Below are positions 1 to 6,068 of a DNA stretch of 6,068 bases, piece after piece. Position 1 is the stretch's first letter; the number at the start of each line of letters is the position of its first letter. The stretch is from contig CAMLOZ010000235.1 in NCBI GenBank assembly GCA_946481625.1, positions 1 to 6,068 on the forward strand. Direction: 5' to 3'. The translations under genes and the position numbers were made by a program. The notes below the pieces were generated by a model. It did no database searches. It was given only the letters and a program-made list of their open reading frames with translations, and was not told where the DNA came from. The DNA comes from an uncultured Haloferula sp. (lineage in GTDB: Bacteria > Verrucomicrobiota > Verrucomicrobiae > Verrucomicrobiales > Akkermansiaceae).

Positions 1-2215
1 TGCCTCCGTCCCATGCCTTCACGATGGAGTCACTGATCGCGGACGGAGGGGGCGCTGCCGGATCGCTCCTCGAAGCGATTCCCGCATGCCCGAAGGCCAG
101 CAATGCCGGTTCCCACCAGCGCTGGTCCAATAGCTTGCCCGCCAACTCGGTACCCAGCATTTCGGGACACTTCCAGCCGTTGAAATCCACGCAACTCGCC
201 CGCCCGGCGAGGTACTCCTGGAAGGTGAGGTGATGGAATTGGAAGACCCCCGGCGCGCTCTCGGAGATGACACCGAGATGGGTGCGTACCAGGTTCATGA
301 GCGCGGTGATCGTGCGCGACACGTCTTCGGGGGCCATGGTGTAGGTCGGGGTTCGCTCGACCCGGGTCAATGCGATCTCCAGCCATTCCGAGAGCTGTGT
401 CGCGGTGGCTCGGGTCAGCACTTCGTTGCTGTGCATTTCATAGGCCACGTGCGACAGCAGTTCCTCCATCTTGCCGGGCTCCAGCAGATTCCTAACATGA
501 TCGTTTCTCTCCGCCACGGACTCGTAGGCAAGCTTCCACCGGTTGGACATGGTGGTGATCGCCTGCCGGTAGATCTCGGCCCGGCTGCGCGGCAGGTGCC
601 TCAGTTGGTCGGCGGGCGAGGACCCTTCGGGAAGTTCCCTGGGGGCAGCCAATTCGCAGAGGACTTGGAGTAGCAAGGGATTCCTCGCGAGATCCCGGAT
701 CGCGGGATTCGATTCCCTCAGCAATGCCGCCACCAGTGCATCCCCCAGCGAGCCGAAATTCGGAGTCCGCGGCCGGAAGACCATTTCTGCCCAGTGACGG
801 CAGTAGTCCTCGATGGCCTGCTCGTCGAACGGCCGGATGATGAAGTGCCGGAACGAGTTGTCCGTGATCGGCGCAAGTTCATATCCGGCAAGACGGCTGG
901 TGATCAGCAATTGGTTTCCGCCTGTATTCCCCGGATCGTCCTTGGACTCCTCCATCCCTTTCAGGATGTGGTCACCCAGGAAGTTCTGGATCGATTCGAC
1001 GATGCGATAACGGTCCATCGCGGGAACCTCGTCCAAGCCGTCCAAAAGGATGATCGCCCGGCCGCTGGCGATTTGCTCCATCAGGAAACCGTTGAAACTC
1101 GAAGGGTCCACGGACAACTCGCTGTCTTCCCTGGCAAAATGGCGGCCGACGAAGTCCTCGAGCGGAACCGGATGATTCTGCATCCGGCAAGCCTTGGCAT
1201 AATCGCGGATGGAGATCAGGATCGGCAGGCGCGCGAGGCCGAACTCGGTAATCTTGCGTGCTCCCTTTGGCGAACGGGATTCGAATCCCTCGCGCCACGC
1301 CGCTTCCATGCTGGCCGCAATCTTCCAGCACAGGACCGTTTTGCCGCTCCCCGGGTCGCCTCTGACGACCAGGAACCTGTTTTTCTGGAAGATATCCTCC
1401 AGTGCATCGCTTGCCGGCGTTGCGGAGAAATGCGCGCTCGCTTCATTCGGCAGTTGCTCGACCTCCGTCATCTTCTTGAGGTGCTCCTCGATGATCGATG
1501 CGGGGGTTTTGCTGGAATTGTCTCCGCCTTTGCTGGCAAGGTTGGCCTTGATATGGCGCTTGGCGAGCTCCTCGCCCGCCTTTCTTTCCTCCGAGGTCCG
1601 CTCGTCGGCCTTGAGCCTGACGTAGAGCTTCTGCATCGGCAGGTAGCGGTCTCGGTTTACCAGACGCGCACATTGGTTGCGAAGTGCCTCCAGATAGAGG
1701 GCCTCGATTTCGACAGGACCTGCCGGGCGAGGGGTTCCCCTCGGGTTGGGCCGGATCTCGCTTACCAAGTAGGTTGCGATCTCCTCGGCGAGATCCGTTA
1801 AAAACTCCGCCTTCTTACCGGGCTCGATGTCTTTTAGGGGAGCCGATCTTCCAGCTGCCGTCTGGAATCTCGAAAGCTCGATCGGCGCCATATAGCTGCC
1901 AACCGGCCGATCCATGGTTACCCAGAAAAGTTCGGCCTTGCCGGAATTCACCCGCTTTTCGATCGCCGGCCATTCGACCGTCCGGATATACTCGCTCTTG
2001 ATGTAATCCTCGCTCCCGAGCACGAAGTAGCCGGCGGCATTTTCAAATTTCTCCCGGATTTCCTTATCCCAGTCGCATCCGGAGGGGAGATCGTAGTCCC
2101 ACCAGATTTCGGCGAATTCCATGACTCCGAATTCCCGTAGGCGCTCGATTAACTGTCTGACAATCAGCTTCTGGGCATGAGTATGTGAATATGAAATGCA
2201 AAATAGCTTCTTCAT
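1..2215 (-). CDS. TIR-NACHT STAND NTPase (NLR-like immune protein), 3' end beyond the window
   Basis: An uninterrupted minus-strand frame of 738 complete codons runs off the left edge, so the C-terminus is missing. The N-terminal TIR domain (about residues 1-105) has the first strand F5-C6-I7-S8-Y9-S10, a BB-loop-like D42-L43-P44-S45-G46 with W49, and S74-E75-Y76 then E81, the usual place of the NADase catalytic glutamate. A linker with the pre-NACHT segment Y174 to L201 follows. NACHT shows Walker A G286-T293 (GDPGSGKT, K292), Walker B I388-E396 (D392, D395, E396), sensor 1 T439-S440-R441, R511-N512-P513-L514 and winged-helix F660-R672, where H662 matches the ADP-contacting histidine of NLRs. 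Known relatives act in antiphage defence; NAD+ depletion on activation is inferred. ATG 2215 is the only possible start: an in-frame TAA lies at 2237-2239 and no other start codon intervenes. No Shine-Dalgarno site is seen; the leader is C-rich. No transmembrane segment is seen. Confidence 0.93.
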   Translation of the reverse strand, partial: MKKLFCISYSHTHAQKLIVRQLIERLREFGVMEFAEIWWDYDLPSGCDWDKEIREKFENAAGYFVLGSEDYIKSEYIRTVEWPAIEKRVNSGKAELFWVTMDRPVGSYMAPIELSRFQTAAGRSAPLKDIEPGKKAEFLTDLAEEIATYLVSEIRPNPRGTPRPAGPVEIEALYLEALRNQCARLVNRDRYLPMQKLYVRLKADERTSEERKAGEELAKRHIKANLASKGGDNSSKTPASIIEEHLKKMTEVEQLPNEASAHFSATPASDALEDIFQKNRFLVVRGDPGSGKTVLCWKIAASMEAAWREGFESRSPKGARKITEFGLARLPILISIRDYAKACRMQNHPVPLEDFVGRHFAREDSELSVDPSSFNGFLMEQIASGRAIILLDGLDEVPAMDRYRIVESIQNFLGDHILKGMEESKDDPGNTGGNQLLITSRLAGYELAPITDNSFRHFIIRPFDEQAIEDYCRHWAEMVFRPRTPNFGSLGDALVAALLRESNPAIRDLARNPLLLQVLCELAAPRELPEGSSPADQLRHLPRSRAEIYRQAITTMSNRWKLAYESVAERNDHVRNLLEPGKMEELLSHVAYEMHSNEVLTRATATQLSEWLEIALTRVERTPTYTMAPEDVSRTITALMNLVRTHLGVISESAPGVFQFHHLTFQEYLAGRASCVDFNGWKCPEMLGTELAGKLLDQRWWEPALLAFGHAGIASRSDPAAPPPSAISDSIVKAWDGG

Positions 2216-2391
2216 CGGGAGGGGGCTGGGGGCTTGTTAGAGCAAGTCAGATAGAAGTCTTTCCTAACGCAGCAGAGTCTAATCCTTTTCTCCCGTCAAC
2301 TTCCGCACACCGACAAGTTCGTGCGATGACCAGTTCGTTGAAAGAATCCACCAGACAAACCCGTTTGGCGGGTGCCTCGGCCACGGGTTTC
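2216..2391. promoter_or_regulatory. Divergent intergenic region between the TIR-NACHT gene and the GxGYxYP gene
   Basis: The two genes are transcribed away from each other, so promoters for both must lie here or just inside the genes. I see no convincing sigma-70 pair. A TTGACG hexamer reads toward the TIR-NACHT gene at 2294-2299 but has no good -10 at 16-18 bases. A TCTAAT hexamer reads toward the GxGYxYP gene at 2278-2283 but lacks a -35 partner. The composition is noticeably more AT-rich than the flanking genes around 2185-2300. No terminator, repeat or RNA gene was recognised. Confidence 0.45.
2217..2232 (+). other. G-run block next to the TIR-NACHT start codon
   Basis: The plus strand reads GGGAGGGGGCTGGGGG directly beside the TIR-NACHT ATG (2213-2215), so the mRNA leader carries the complementary C-rich run exactly where a ribosome binding site would sit. 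It has three G tracts of three or more, which is not enough for a classic three-tetrad quadruplex. Two-tetrad folding of the G strand is possible. Any regulatory role is inference. Confidence 0.4.
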
Positions 2392-4467
2392 ATGAACAGA
2401 ATTGTAAATTGCATCGTAGGAATCGGATTGATGTCGGCCTCCGCCGACGAACGGGCGACGGACAATCGCTTCCCCACTTTCGGACAGGTCTCCAATCGCA
2501 CCGGGGGCCTCGCCTGGCCCCAAGGCCAAGCGATCCCGAGCTTCGCCACCCCTGCGGCGGTCCTCGATACCATCATGGTCCAGGACCTCTCGAAGGACGA
2601 GCAGATCACCTTCTCCGCCTTGCAGGGCCGCGTGAACCGCAAGCAGCCCCGCATCTTCCTCGCCAACCGCCGCTCGGAGGAAGGCCCCTTCACTTGGCTG
2701 GAGACCGCGAAGCTCGAACGCAAGATGTTCGCCCCGGCAACCAAGTTCGAACTTCTCGCCAAGTACGCGACGGAGATCGACGGGGTGATCCTCTACAACC
2801 CGGACCTCAGTCCCCACTACCGCAACCTCGCCGGAACCGTCGCGCCCCAGCTCAACGCGATTCCGGTCACACCCGCGCTGCATGAGGAGATCAGGAAGGC
2901 CGGCATCGATCTCAAGGTCCTAGCCGACCTCACCACCCTCAAGCTTGCCACCGCGCTCGAGATCTACGGCCACCTGTTCGAGCACTACTGGCCGAAGGCG
3001 GAGAAGCGCATTCTCGTCAGCTCGAAGCCCCACGACGAGCGGGGCGGGGGAGACTACCATCACACCCGCGACATCGCCGCTGGCACCGGGGCCGCCGTGG
3101 TCTGGCTCGACACCCGCATCCCGGAGGAGCGCGACCTCCTGCGGAAGTTCTTCTCCGGCATGAAGGCGGGCGAGGCCATCGCACTCGGCTGGTACGCCAC
3201 CGAGCGCACCGGCATCACCACCGCCTCTGAATTCGGCATCGGCACCATGCCCGCCGACCACTTCATGAATGCCAGCGTCTTCGCCGGCACCGACCACCGC
3301 ATCCAGATCCCGCCGGTCCCCAGGAAGCCCGCGCTGGAGAACAAGGTCTACGTCGCCATCTTCATCAGCGACGGCGACAACATCCAGTACACCCAGCACG
3401 CCATGCGGCGGAATTGGGACCGCATCGGCGACAGCCGCGGCAAGGTCGCGCTCAACTGGACCATCGCGCCCGGCCTCGTCGATATCGCGCCGGTCATCCT
3501 CAACTACTACTACGGCACGGCCACCCCGAACGATTGCTTCGTCACCGGACCTTCCGGAATGGGCTATCTCATGCCGACGAACACGCTCAGCGAGCCCGGG
3601 GCACCGGTCGGCGAATCCCTCAAGGATCCCGCCATGATGGACGGCTACACCCGCCTGACGGAGACCTACCTCCAGCGCTCCGGCCTGCGCGTGGTGACGA
3701 TCTGGGATGACGCCTCGCCCGCCCTCCGGGCCGCCTACGAAAAGAACTGCCGCAATCTCTACGGTGCCACGGTCCAGAACTTCAAGGACATGCCCTCCGT
3801 CGCGGGGAGTGTCGAAAACGGTCGAGTGCCCTTCGATAAGCTGGAGATACCGTATACCGGGTCCTACGAGCATATCAGCGGTTCGCTCTCCCGCAGCGTT
3901 CGCCGCTGGGATGGCGCGGCCCCGCTGTTCCTCTCCTACCAGGTCGATGTCTGGGGGCAGATGCGCGCGAACCGCGTGATCGAGCTTCGCGACCAAATGA
4001 ACCGCGACTTCCCCGGCAAGGTGGAGTTCGTCCGGGCCGACCATTATTTCAATCTCCACAACGAGGCGAAGGGCCTGTCGTTCAACCTTTCCATGTCGCC
4101 CGGCACCAAGGGCCCTGAAGCGCTGCTGGACGGAACCCCGGCCACGCTCTGGACCGCCCCCGGGGCGGGCAAGCAGTCCCTGGACTTCGATCTCGGTTCG
4201 GAGCATGGCCTCGGACGTATCGTCATCCGCCACGCCGGGGATCACGGGATGGACAACTCGCGGAACACCCGCGATTTCAGTCTCCAGACCAGCGGGGACG
4301 GGATGACATGGACGATACTCAGGACGGTTCGAGGCAATGAGGCCGATGTCACCGATTTCGACTTCAAAGGAGAACCCGCGAAGCAACTGAGGGTCGTCAT
4401 CGACAATCCCGGCAGCGATGGCGTCGCGAGGATCGCGGACGTGGAGATCTTCGGAAGGAAGCTATGA
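2392..4467 (+). CDS. Exported GxGYxYP-family putative glycoside hydrolase with C-terminal F5/8-type C domain
   Basis: A 691-residue protein. Residues 1-18 look like a Sec signal peptide: M-N-R, a hydrophobic stretch I4 to M14, and an S-A-S-A cleavage site before D19-E20. The N-terminal family segment includes Q64-D65-L66 and L77-Q78-G79-R80-V81-N82-R83. S326-D327-G328-D329-N330 and the signature G389-M390-G391-Y392-L393-M394-P395 mark the GxGYxYP domain. Residues about 564-691 form a discoidin/CBM32-like sandwich (L-D-G-T-x-x-T-x-W opening, D-F-S-L-Q-T-S-x-D-G core), a type that often binds carbohydrate. The family is called a putative glycoside hydrolase, but its reaction and catalytic residues are not established to my knowledge. 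ATG 2392 is chosen because it places the signal peptide at the N-terminus. ATG 2326 is an in-frame alternative, and ATG 2185 would overlap the divergent gene. None of the three has a clear ribosome binding site. The next gene follows on the same strand after 96 bases. Confidence 0.85.
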   Translation: MNRIVNCIVGIGLMSASADERATDNRFPTFGQVSNRTGGLAWPQGQAIPSFATPAAVLDTIMVQDLSKDEQITFSALQGRVNRKQPRIFLANRRSEEGPFTWLETAKLERKMFAPATKFELLAKYATEIDGVILYNPDLSPHYRNLAGTVAPQLNAIPVTPALHEEIRKAGIDLKVLADLTTLKLATALEIYGHLFEHYWPKAEKRILVSSKPHDERGGGDYHHTRDIAAGTGAAVVWLDTRIPEERDLLRKFFSGMKAGEAIALGWYATERTGITTASEFGIGTMPADHFMNASVFAGTDHRIQIPPVPRKPALENKVYVAIFISDGDNIQYTQHAMRRNWDRIGDSRGKVALNWTIAPGLVDIAPVILNYYYGTATPNDCFVTGPSGMGYLMPTNTLSEPGAPVGESLKDPAMMDGYTRLTETYLQRSGLRVVTIWDDASPALRAAYEKNCRNLYGATVQNFKDMPSVAGSVENGRVPFDKLEIPYTGSYEHISGSLSRSVRRWDGAAPLFLSYQVDVWGQMRANRVIELRDQMNRDFPGKVEFVRADHYFNLHNEAKGLSFNLSMSPGTKGPEALLDGTPATLWTAPGAGKQSLDFDLGSEHGLGRIVIRHAGDHGMDNSRNTRDFSLQTSGDGMTWTILRTVRGNEADVTDFDFKGEPAKQLRVVIDNPGSDGVARIADVEIFGRKL

Positions 4468-4563
4468 CCGCTTGATCCGGTCTGCGGGGCGGGGATGGAA
4501 TTGCATGGAAATACCGGCGCAGGCCGGGGAGTATCGTTCTGATCCGGATCCTGCCGCGCCCAC
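4468..4563 (+). other. Short spacer between the two plus-strand genes, probably transcribed
   Basis: Ninety-six bases separate the two co-directional genes, with no poly-T terminator and no obvious promoter, so read-through is likely. The octamer TGATCCGG occurs twice (4473-4480 and 4540-4547), and the second copy lies in the 10-base palindrome GATCCGGATC (4541-4550) just before the next start. A 15-codon ORF starting with ATG 4495 ends at 4540-4542, in the frame of the downstream gene. I see no evidence that it is translated. Confidence 0.4.
4514..4527 (+). other. Small GC-rich hairpin in the spacer
   Basis: CCGGC (4514-4518) pairs perfectly with GCCGG (4523-4527) around the loop GCAG. No T tract follows, so it is not a typical intrinsic terminator. 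It may modestly affect mRNA stability or the expression of the downstream gene, but a five-pair stem in GC-rich DNA can arise by chance. Confidence 0.25.
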
Positions 4564-6000
4564 ATGCCTTCGACCCGCCGCCATTTTCTCAGATCGGTCT
4601 CGCTGCTCACCTTGGCCGCCCGAGCGCAGGACGCGCCGCAGGTTCTCGTCGGCAAGCCCCCAAAAGGAATCCGCATCGAGAAGGTCGGATTCGAGTACGA
4701 GGACTTCAAATACCGCGCGCCGTACAAGTTCGGCGGCACGGCGGTGGACCGGGTGACGCTCCTCAACGTCACGGTCGAGGTGTCCACGCCCGCCGGCAAA
4801 TCCGCGAAGGGTTTCGGATCCATGCCGCTGGGCAACATCTGGTCCTTCCCCTCGAAGACCTTGCCCTACGAGGCCACTCTGGGAGCGATGCGGAAACTGG
4901 CCGAACGGATCGGCAAGATCACCGGCAGTTTCAAGGAGACGGCCCATCCCATCGAGATCAACTTCCTGCTCGAGCCGGAATATCTCAAGGCGGCTTCCGA
5001 GGTCTCGCGGGAACTCTCGCTGGCCGAGCCCATCCCGAAGCTTTGCACCCAGGTCACCGCCAGCGCGTTTGACGCGGCGCTGCACGATGCTTTCGGCAAG
5101 GCGCTCGGTCTGAACTGCTATCAAACCTACTCCGCGGAACTGATGGGCCACGATCTCTCGCGTTATCTCAACGCGGATTTCAAGGGCGAGTCGCTCGAAA
5201 CCTACGTGTCGAAGGAGCCGCGCGATTGGATATGGCTGTTTCACTCGGTGGGAGGACTCGATGCCGTTACCCCCGGAGAACTGAAGGAACGTCTGAACGA
5301 CGGCTTGCCCGAAACCCTCTCCGAATGGATCAGGCGCGACGGTCTGCAGCGCATCAAGATCAAGCTTCAGGGCGAGAATCTGGAATGGGACATCGCCCGC
5401 ACGGTGGCGATCGACCGTGTGGCCCGCGAGACCCGTCCCGATGTGGAATGGAAGTACTGCTGCGACTTCAATGAGCACTGTCCGGATGTGGATTACCTTC
5501 TGGAATTTCTCCGGAAGGTGAAGGAGCAGTCACCGCAGGGATTCGAGAGCATCCTCTATCTCGAGCAACCCACCCGCCGCGATCTGCGGGCTGACCGTGA
5601 CAACCTCATGCACGAGGCCGCGAAGTTCCGCCCTGTCGTGATCGACGAGTCGCTTACGGATCTGGCGAACCTCATGCTATCTCGCGAGATGGGTTACACC
5701 GGTGCGTGCCTGAAAGCCTGCAAGGGACAGTCCCATGCGATGCTGATGGCCGCCGCCGGGCAGAAATACGGGATGTATCTCTGCGTGCAGGACCTCACCT
5801 GCCCGGGGGCATCGTTCATCCATTCCGCCGGCATCGCTTCGCACGTTCCCGGGCTCTCCACGATCGAGGGCAACTCGCGCCAGTACGTGCCTGCCGCCAA
5901 CGCCGCTTGGACCGGAAGGTTCCCCGGACTTTTCGAGACCGGAGACGGCAAGCTCCTTACCAAACAGCTCGTTAAACCTGGCCTCGGCGCCGTAGAGTGA
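4564..6000 (+). CDS. Tat-exported mandelate racemase/muconate lactonizing enzyme family protein (enolase superfamily)
   Basis: A 478-residue protein. The N-terminus carries a Tat motif T4-R5-R6-H7-F8-L9-R10, a short hydrophobic run and an A19-R20-A21 cleavage site. The capping domain (about 30-150) precedes an enolase-superfamily barrel with K265-I266-K267 on the second strand. Metal ligands are D301 (D-F-N), E334 (L-E-Q-P) and D361 (D-E-S). The opposite lysine is K384, or less likely K387 (L-K-A-C-K-G). This set fits Mg-dependent abstraction of a proton alpha to a carboxylate, giving racemisation, epimerisation or dehydration. The eighth-strand motif reads V408-Q409-D410-L411, not the DxD of dipeptide epimerases, so a sugar-acid or other substrate is possible; the exact reaction is unknown. 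An in-frame TGA at 4540-4542 and no earlier start codon fix the start at ATG 4564. It has no Shine-Dalgarno site. It probably shares a transcript with the upstream gene. Confidence 0.88.
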   Translation: MPSTRRHFLRSVSLLTLAARAQDAPQVLVGKPPKGIRIEKVGFEYEDFKYRAPYKFGGTAVDRVTLLNVTVEVSTPAGKSAKGFGSMPLGNIWSFPSKTLPYEATLGAMRKLAERIGKITGSFKETAHPIEINFLLEPEYLKAASEVSRELSLAEPIPKLCTQVTASAFDAALHDAFGKALGLNCYQTYSAELMGHDLSRYLNADFKGESLETYVSKEPRDWIWLFHSVGGLDAVTPGELKERLNDGLPETLSEWIRRDGLQRIKIKLQGENLEWDIARTVAIDRVARETRPDVEWKYCCDFNEHCPDVDYLLEFLRKVKEQSPQGFESILYLEQPTRRDLRADRDNLMHEAAKFRPVVIDESLTDLANLMLSREMGYTGACLKACKGQSHAMLMAAAGQKYGMYLCVQDLTCPGASFIHSAGIASHVPGLSTIEGNSRQYVPAANAAWTGRFPGLFETGDGKLLTKQLVKPGLGAVE

Positions 6001-6020
6001 CTCGCTGCGCCAGGGGCGAG
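6001..6020 (+). other. Weak hairpin just after the MR/MLE-family stop codon
   Basis: CTCGC (6001-6005) can pair with GCGAG (6016-6020), extended by one T-G wobble, around a loop of about eight bases. There is no following T run, so termination here is doubtful. It could be a 3'-end stabilising stem or chance pairing in GC-rich sequence. Confidence 0.2.
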
Positions 6021-6038
6021 GGGACATCGGAGAAGAAA

Positions 6039-6065
6039 ATGGATCCCTCCGAAAAGCGGGGATGA
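6039..6065 (+). CDS. Possible 8-codon leader ORF at the right edge
   Basis: ATG 6039 follows GGAGAAG at 6029-6035, the best Shine-Dalgarno-like sequence before any start codon on the plus strand here. It opens a frame of only eight codons (M-D-P-S-E-K-R-G) that stops at 6063-6065. The stop overlaps another ATG at 6062-6064 as ATGA, the arrangement typical of translational coupling. The ATG at 6062 may be the start of the next gene, but only seven bases of it are visible. A leader peptide, a misread start region or coincidence are all possible. Confidence 0.15.
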   Translation: MDPSEKRG

Positions 6066-6068
6066 ATC

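Noticed and set aside
1276..1289. GGGATTCGAATCCC, a perfect 14-base palindrome resembling a tRNA T-loop, with a near copy at 704-717; considered as a tRNA fragment or attachment site.
   Set aside because: Both lie within the intact TIR-NACHT coding frame. No acceptor, D or anticodon arm surrounds them, and their 572-base spacing is not a multiple of three, so there is no protein repeat either.
794..1801. A 335-codon plus-strand open frame opposite the NACHT region.
   Set aside because: It is the antisense shadow of the TIR-NACHT gene. Its translation has no recognisable motif, while the minus strand carries ordered TIR and NACHT motifs throughout.
2185..2391. Extension of the GxGYxYP gene upstream to ATG 2185 (69 extra residues).
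   Set aside because: It would overlap the 5' end of the divergent TIR-NACHT gene, its composition is unlike the rest of the protein, and it would bury the signal peptide. ATG 2326 remains possible but also puts 22 residues before the signal peptide.
2392..2446. A lipoprotein signal based on the cysteine in the signal peptide of the GxGYxYP protein.
   Set aside because: The cysteine is residue 7, within the hydrophobic stretch and too close to the N-terminus for a lipobox. The S-A-S-A site fits ordinary signal peptidase cleavage.
2920..4386. A 488-codon minus-strand open frame opposite the GxGYxYP gene.
   Set aside because: Strong GC-ending codon use on the sense strand leaves the antisense frame open. 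The translation is a low-complexity mix rich in G, V, E, A and R with no family features.
4462..5478. A 338-codon minus-strand open frame opposite the MR/MLE-family gene.
   Set aside because: It is an antisense shadow. The sense strand has a Tat signal and a full enolase-superfamily motif set.
1..6068. CRISPR array, insertion sequence, inverted terminal repeats, rRNA or tRNA genes.
   Set aside because: No regularly spaced repeats, transposase-like translation, terminal repeats or structured RNA gene could be found by reading either strand.

Overview
The window looks like a stretch of a GC-rich bacterial chromosome. The gene repertoire suggests Verrucomicrobiota or Planctomycetota: an exported GxGYxYP-family protein with a C-terminal discoidin-like domain, followed by a Tat-exported enolase-superfamily enzyme, with little use of Shine-Dalgarno sites. 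This placement is inference from gene content, not from a marker gene.

Layout. Positions 1-2215 (minus strand) hold one long open frame that runs off the left edge. It encodes at least 738 residues of a TIR-NACHT protein, a STAND/NLR-like NTPase of the kind known from bacterial antiphage immunity. The TIR catalytic-glutamate position, Walker A, Walker B, sensor 1 and the winged-helix histidine are all present. Only the C-terminal sensing region lies outside the window. Positions 2216-2391 are a divergent intergenic region with a G-run block directly upstream of the TIR-NACHT start codon. Positions 2392-4467 (plus) encode the GxGYxYP-type putative glycoside hydrolase with a Sec signal peptide and an F5/8-type C domain. 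Positions 4468-4563 are a short spacer with a small hairpin. Positions 4564-6000 (plus) encode a mandelate racemase/muconate lactonizing enzyme (MR/MLE) family protein with a Tat signal and a complete set of metal and lysine ligands. The last 68 bases hold a weak hairpin and a possible very short leader ORF whose stop overlaps an ATG.

How the genes fit together. The two plus-strand genes are probably co-transcribed and both products are predicted to be exported. A shared role in processing a carbohydrate or sugar-acid substrate outside the cytoplasm is plausible, but no substrate can be read from the sequence. The TIR-NACHT gene points away from them and is best read as an independent defence gene next to a metabolic locus. 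Its expected action is to sense an invader through the unseen C-terminus, oligomerise through NACHT, and deplete NAD+ through TIR.
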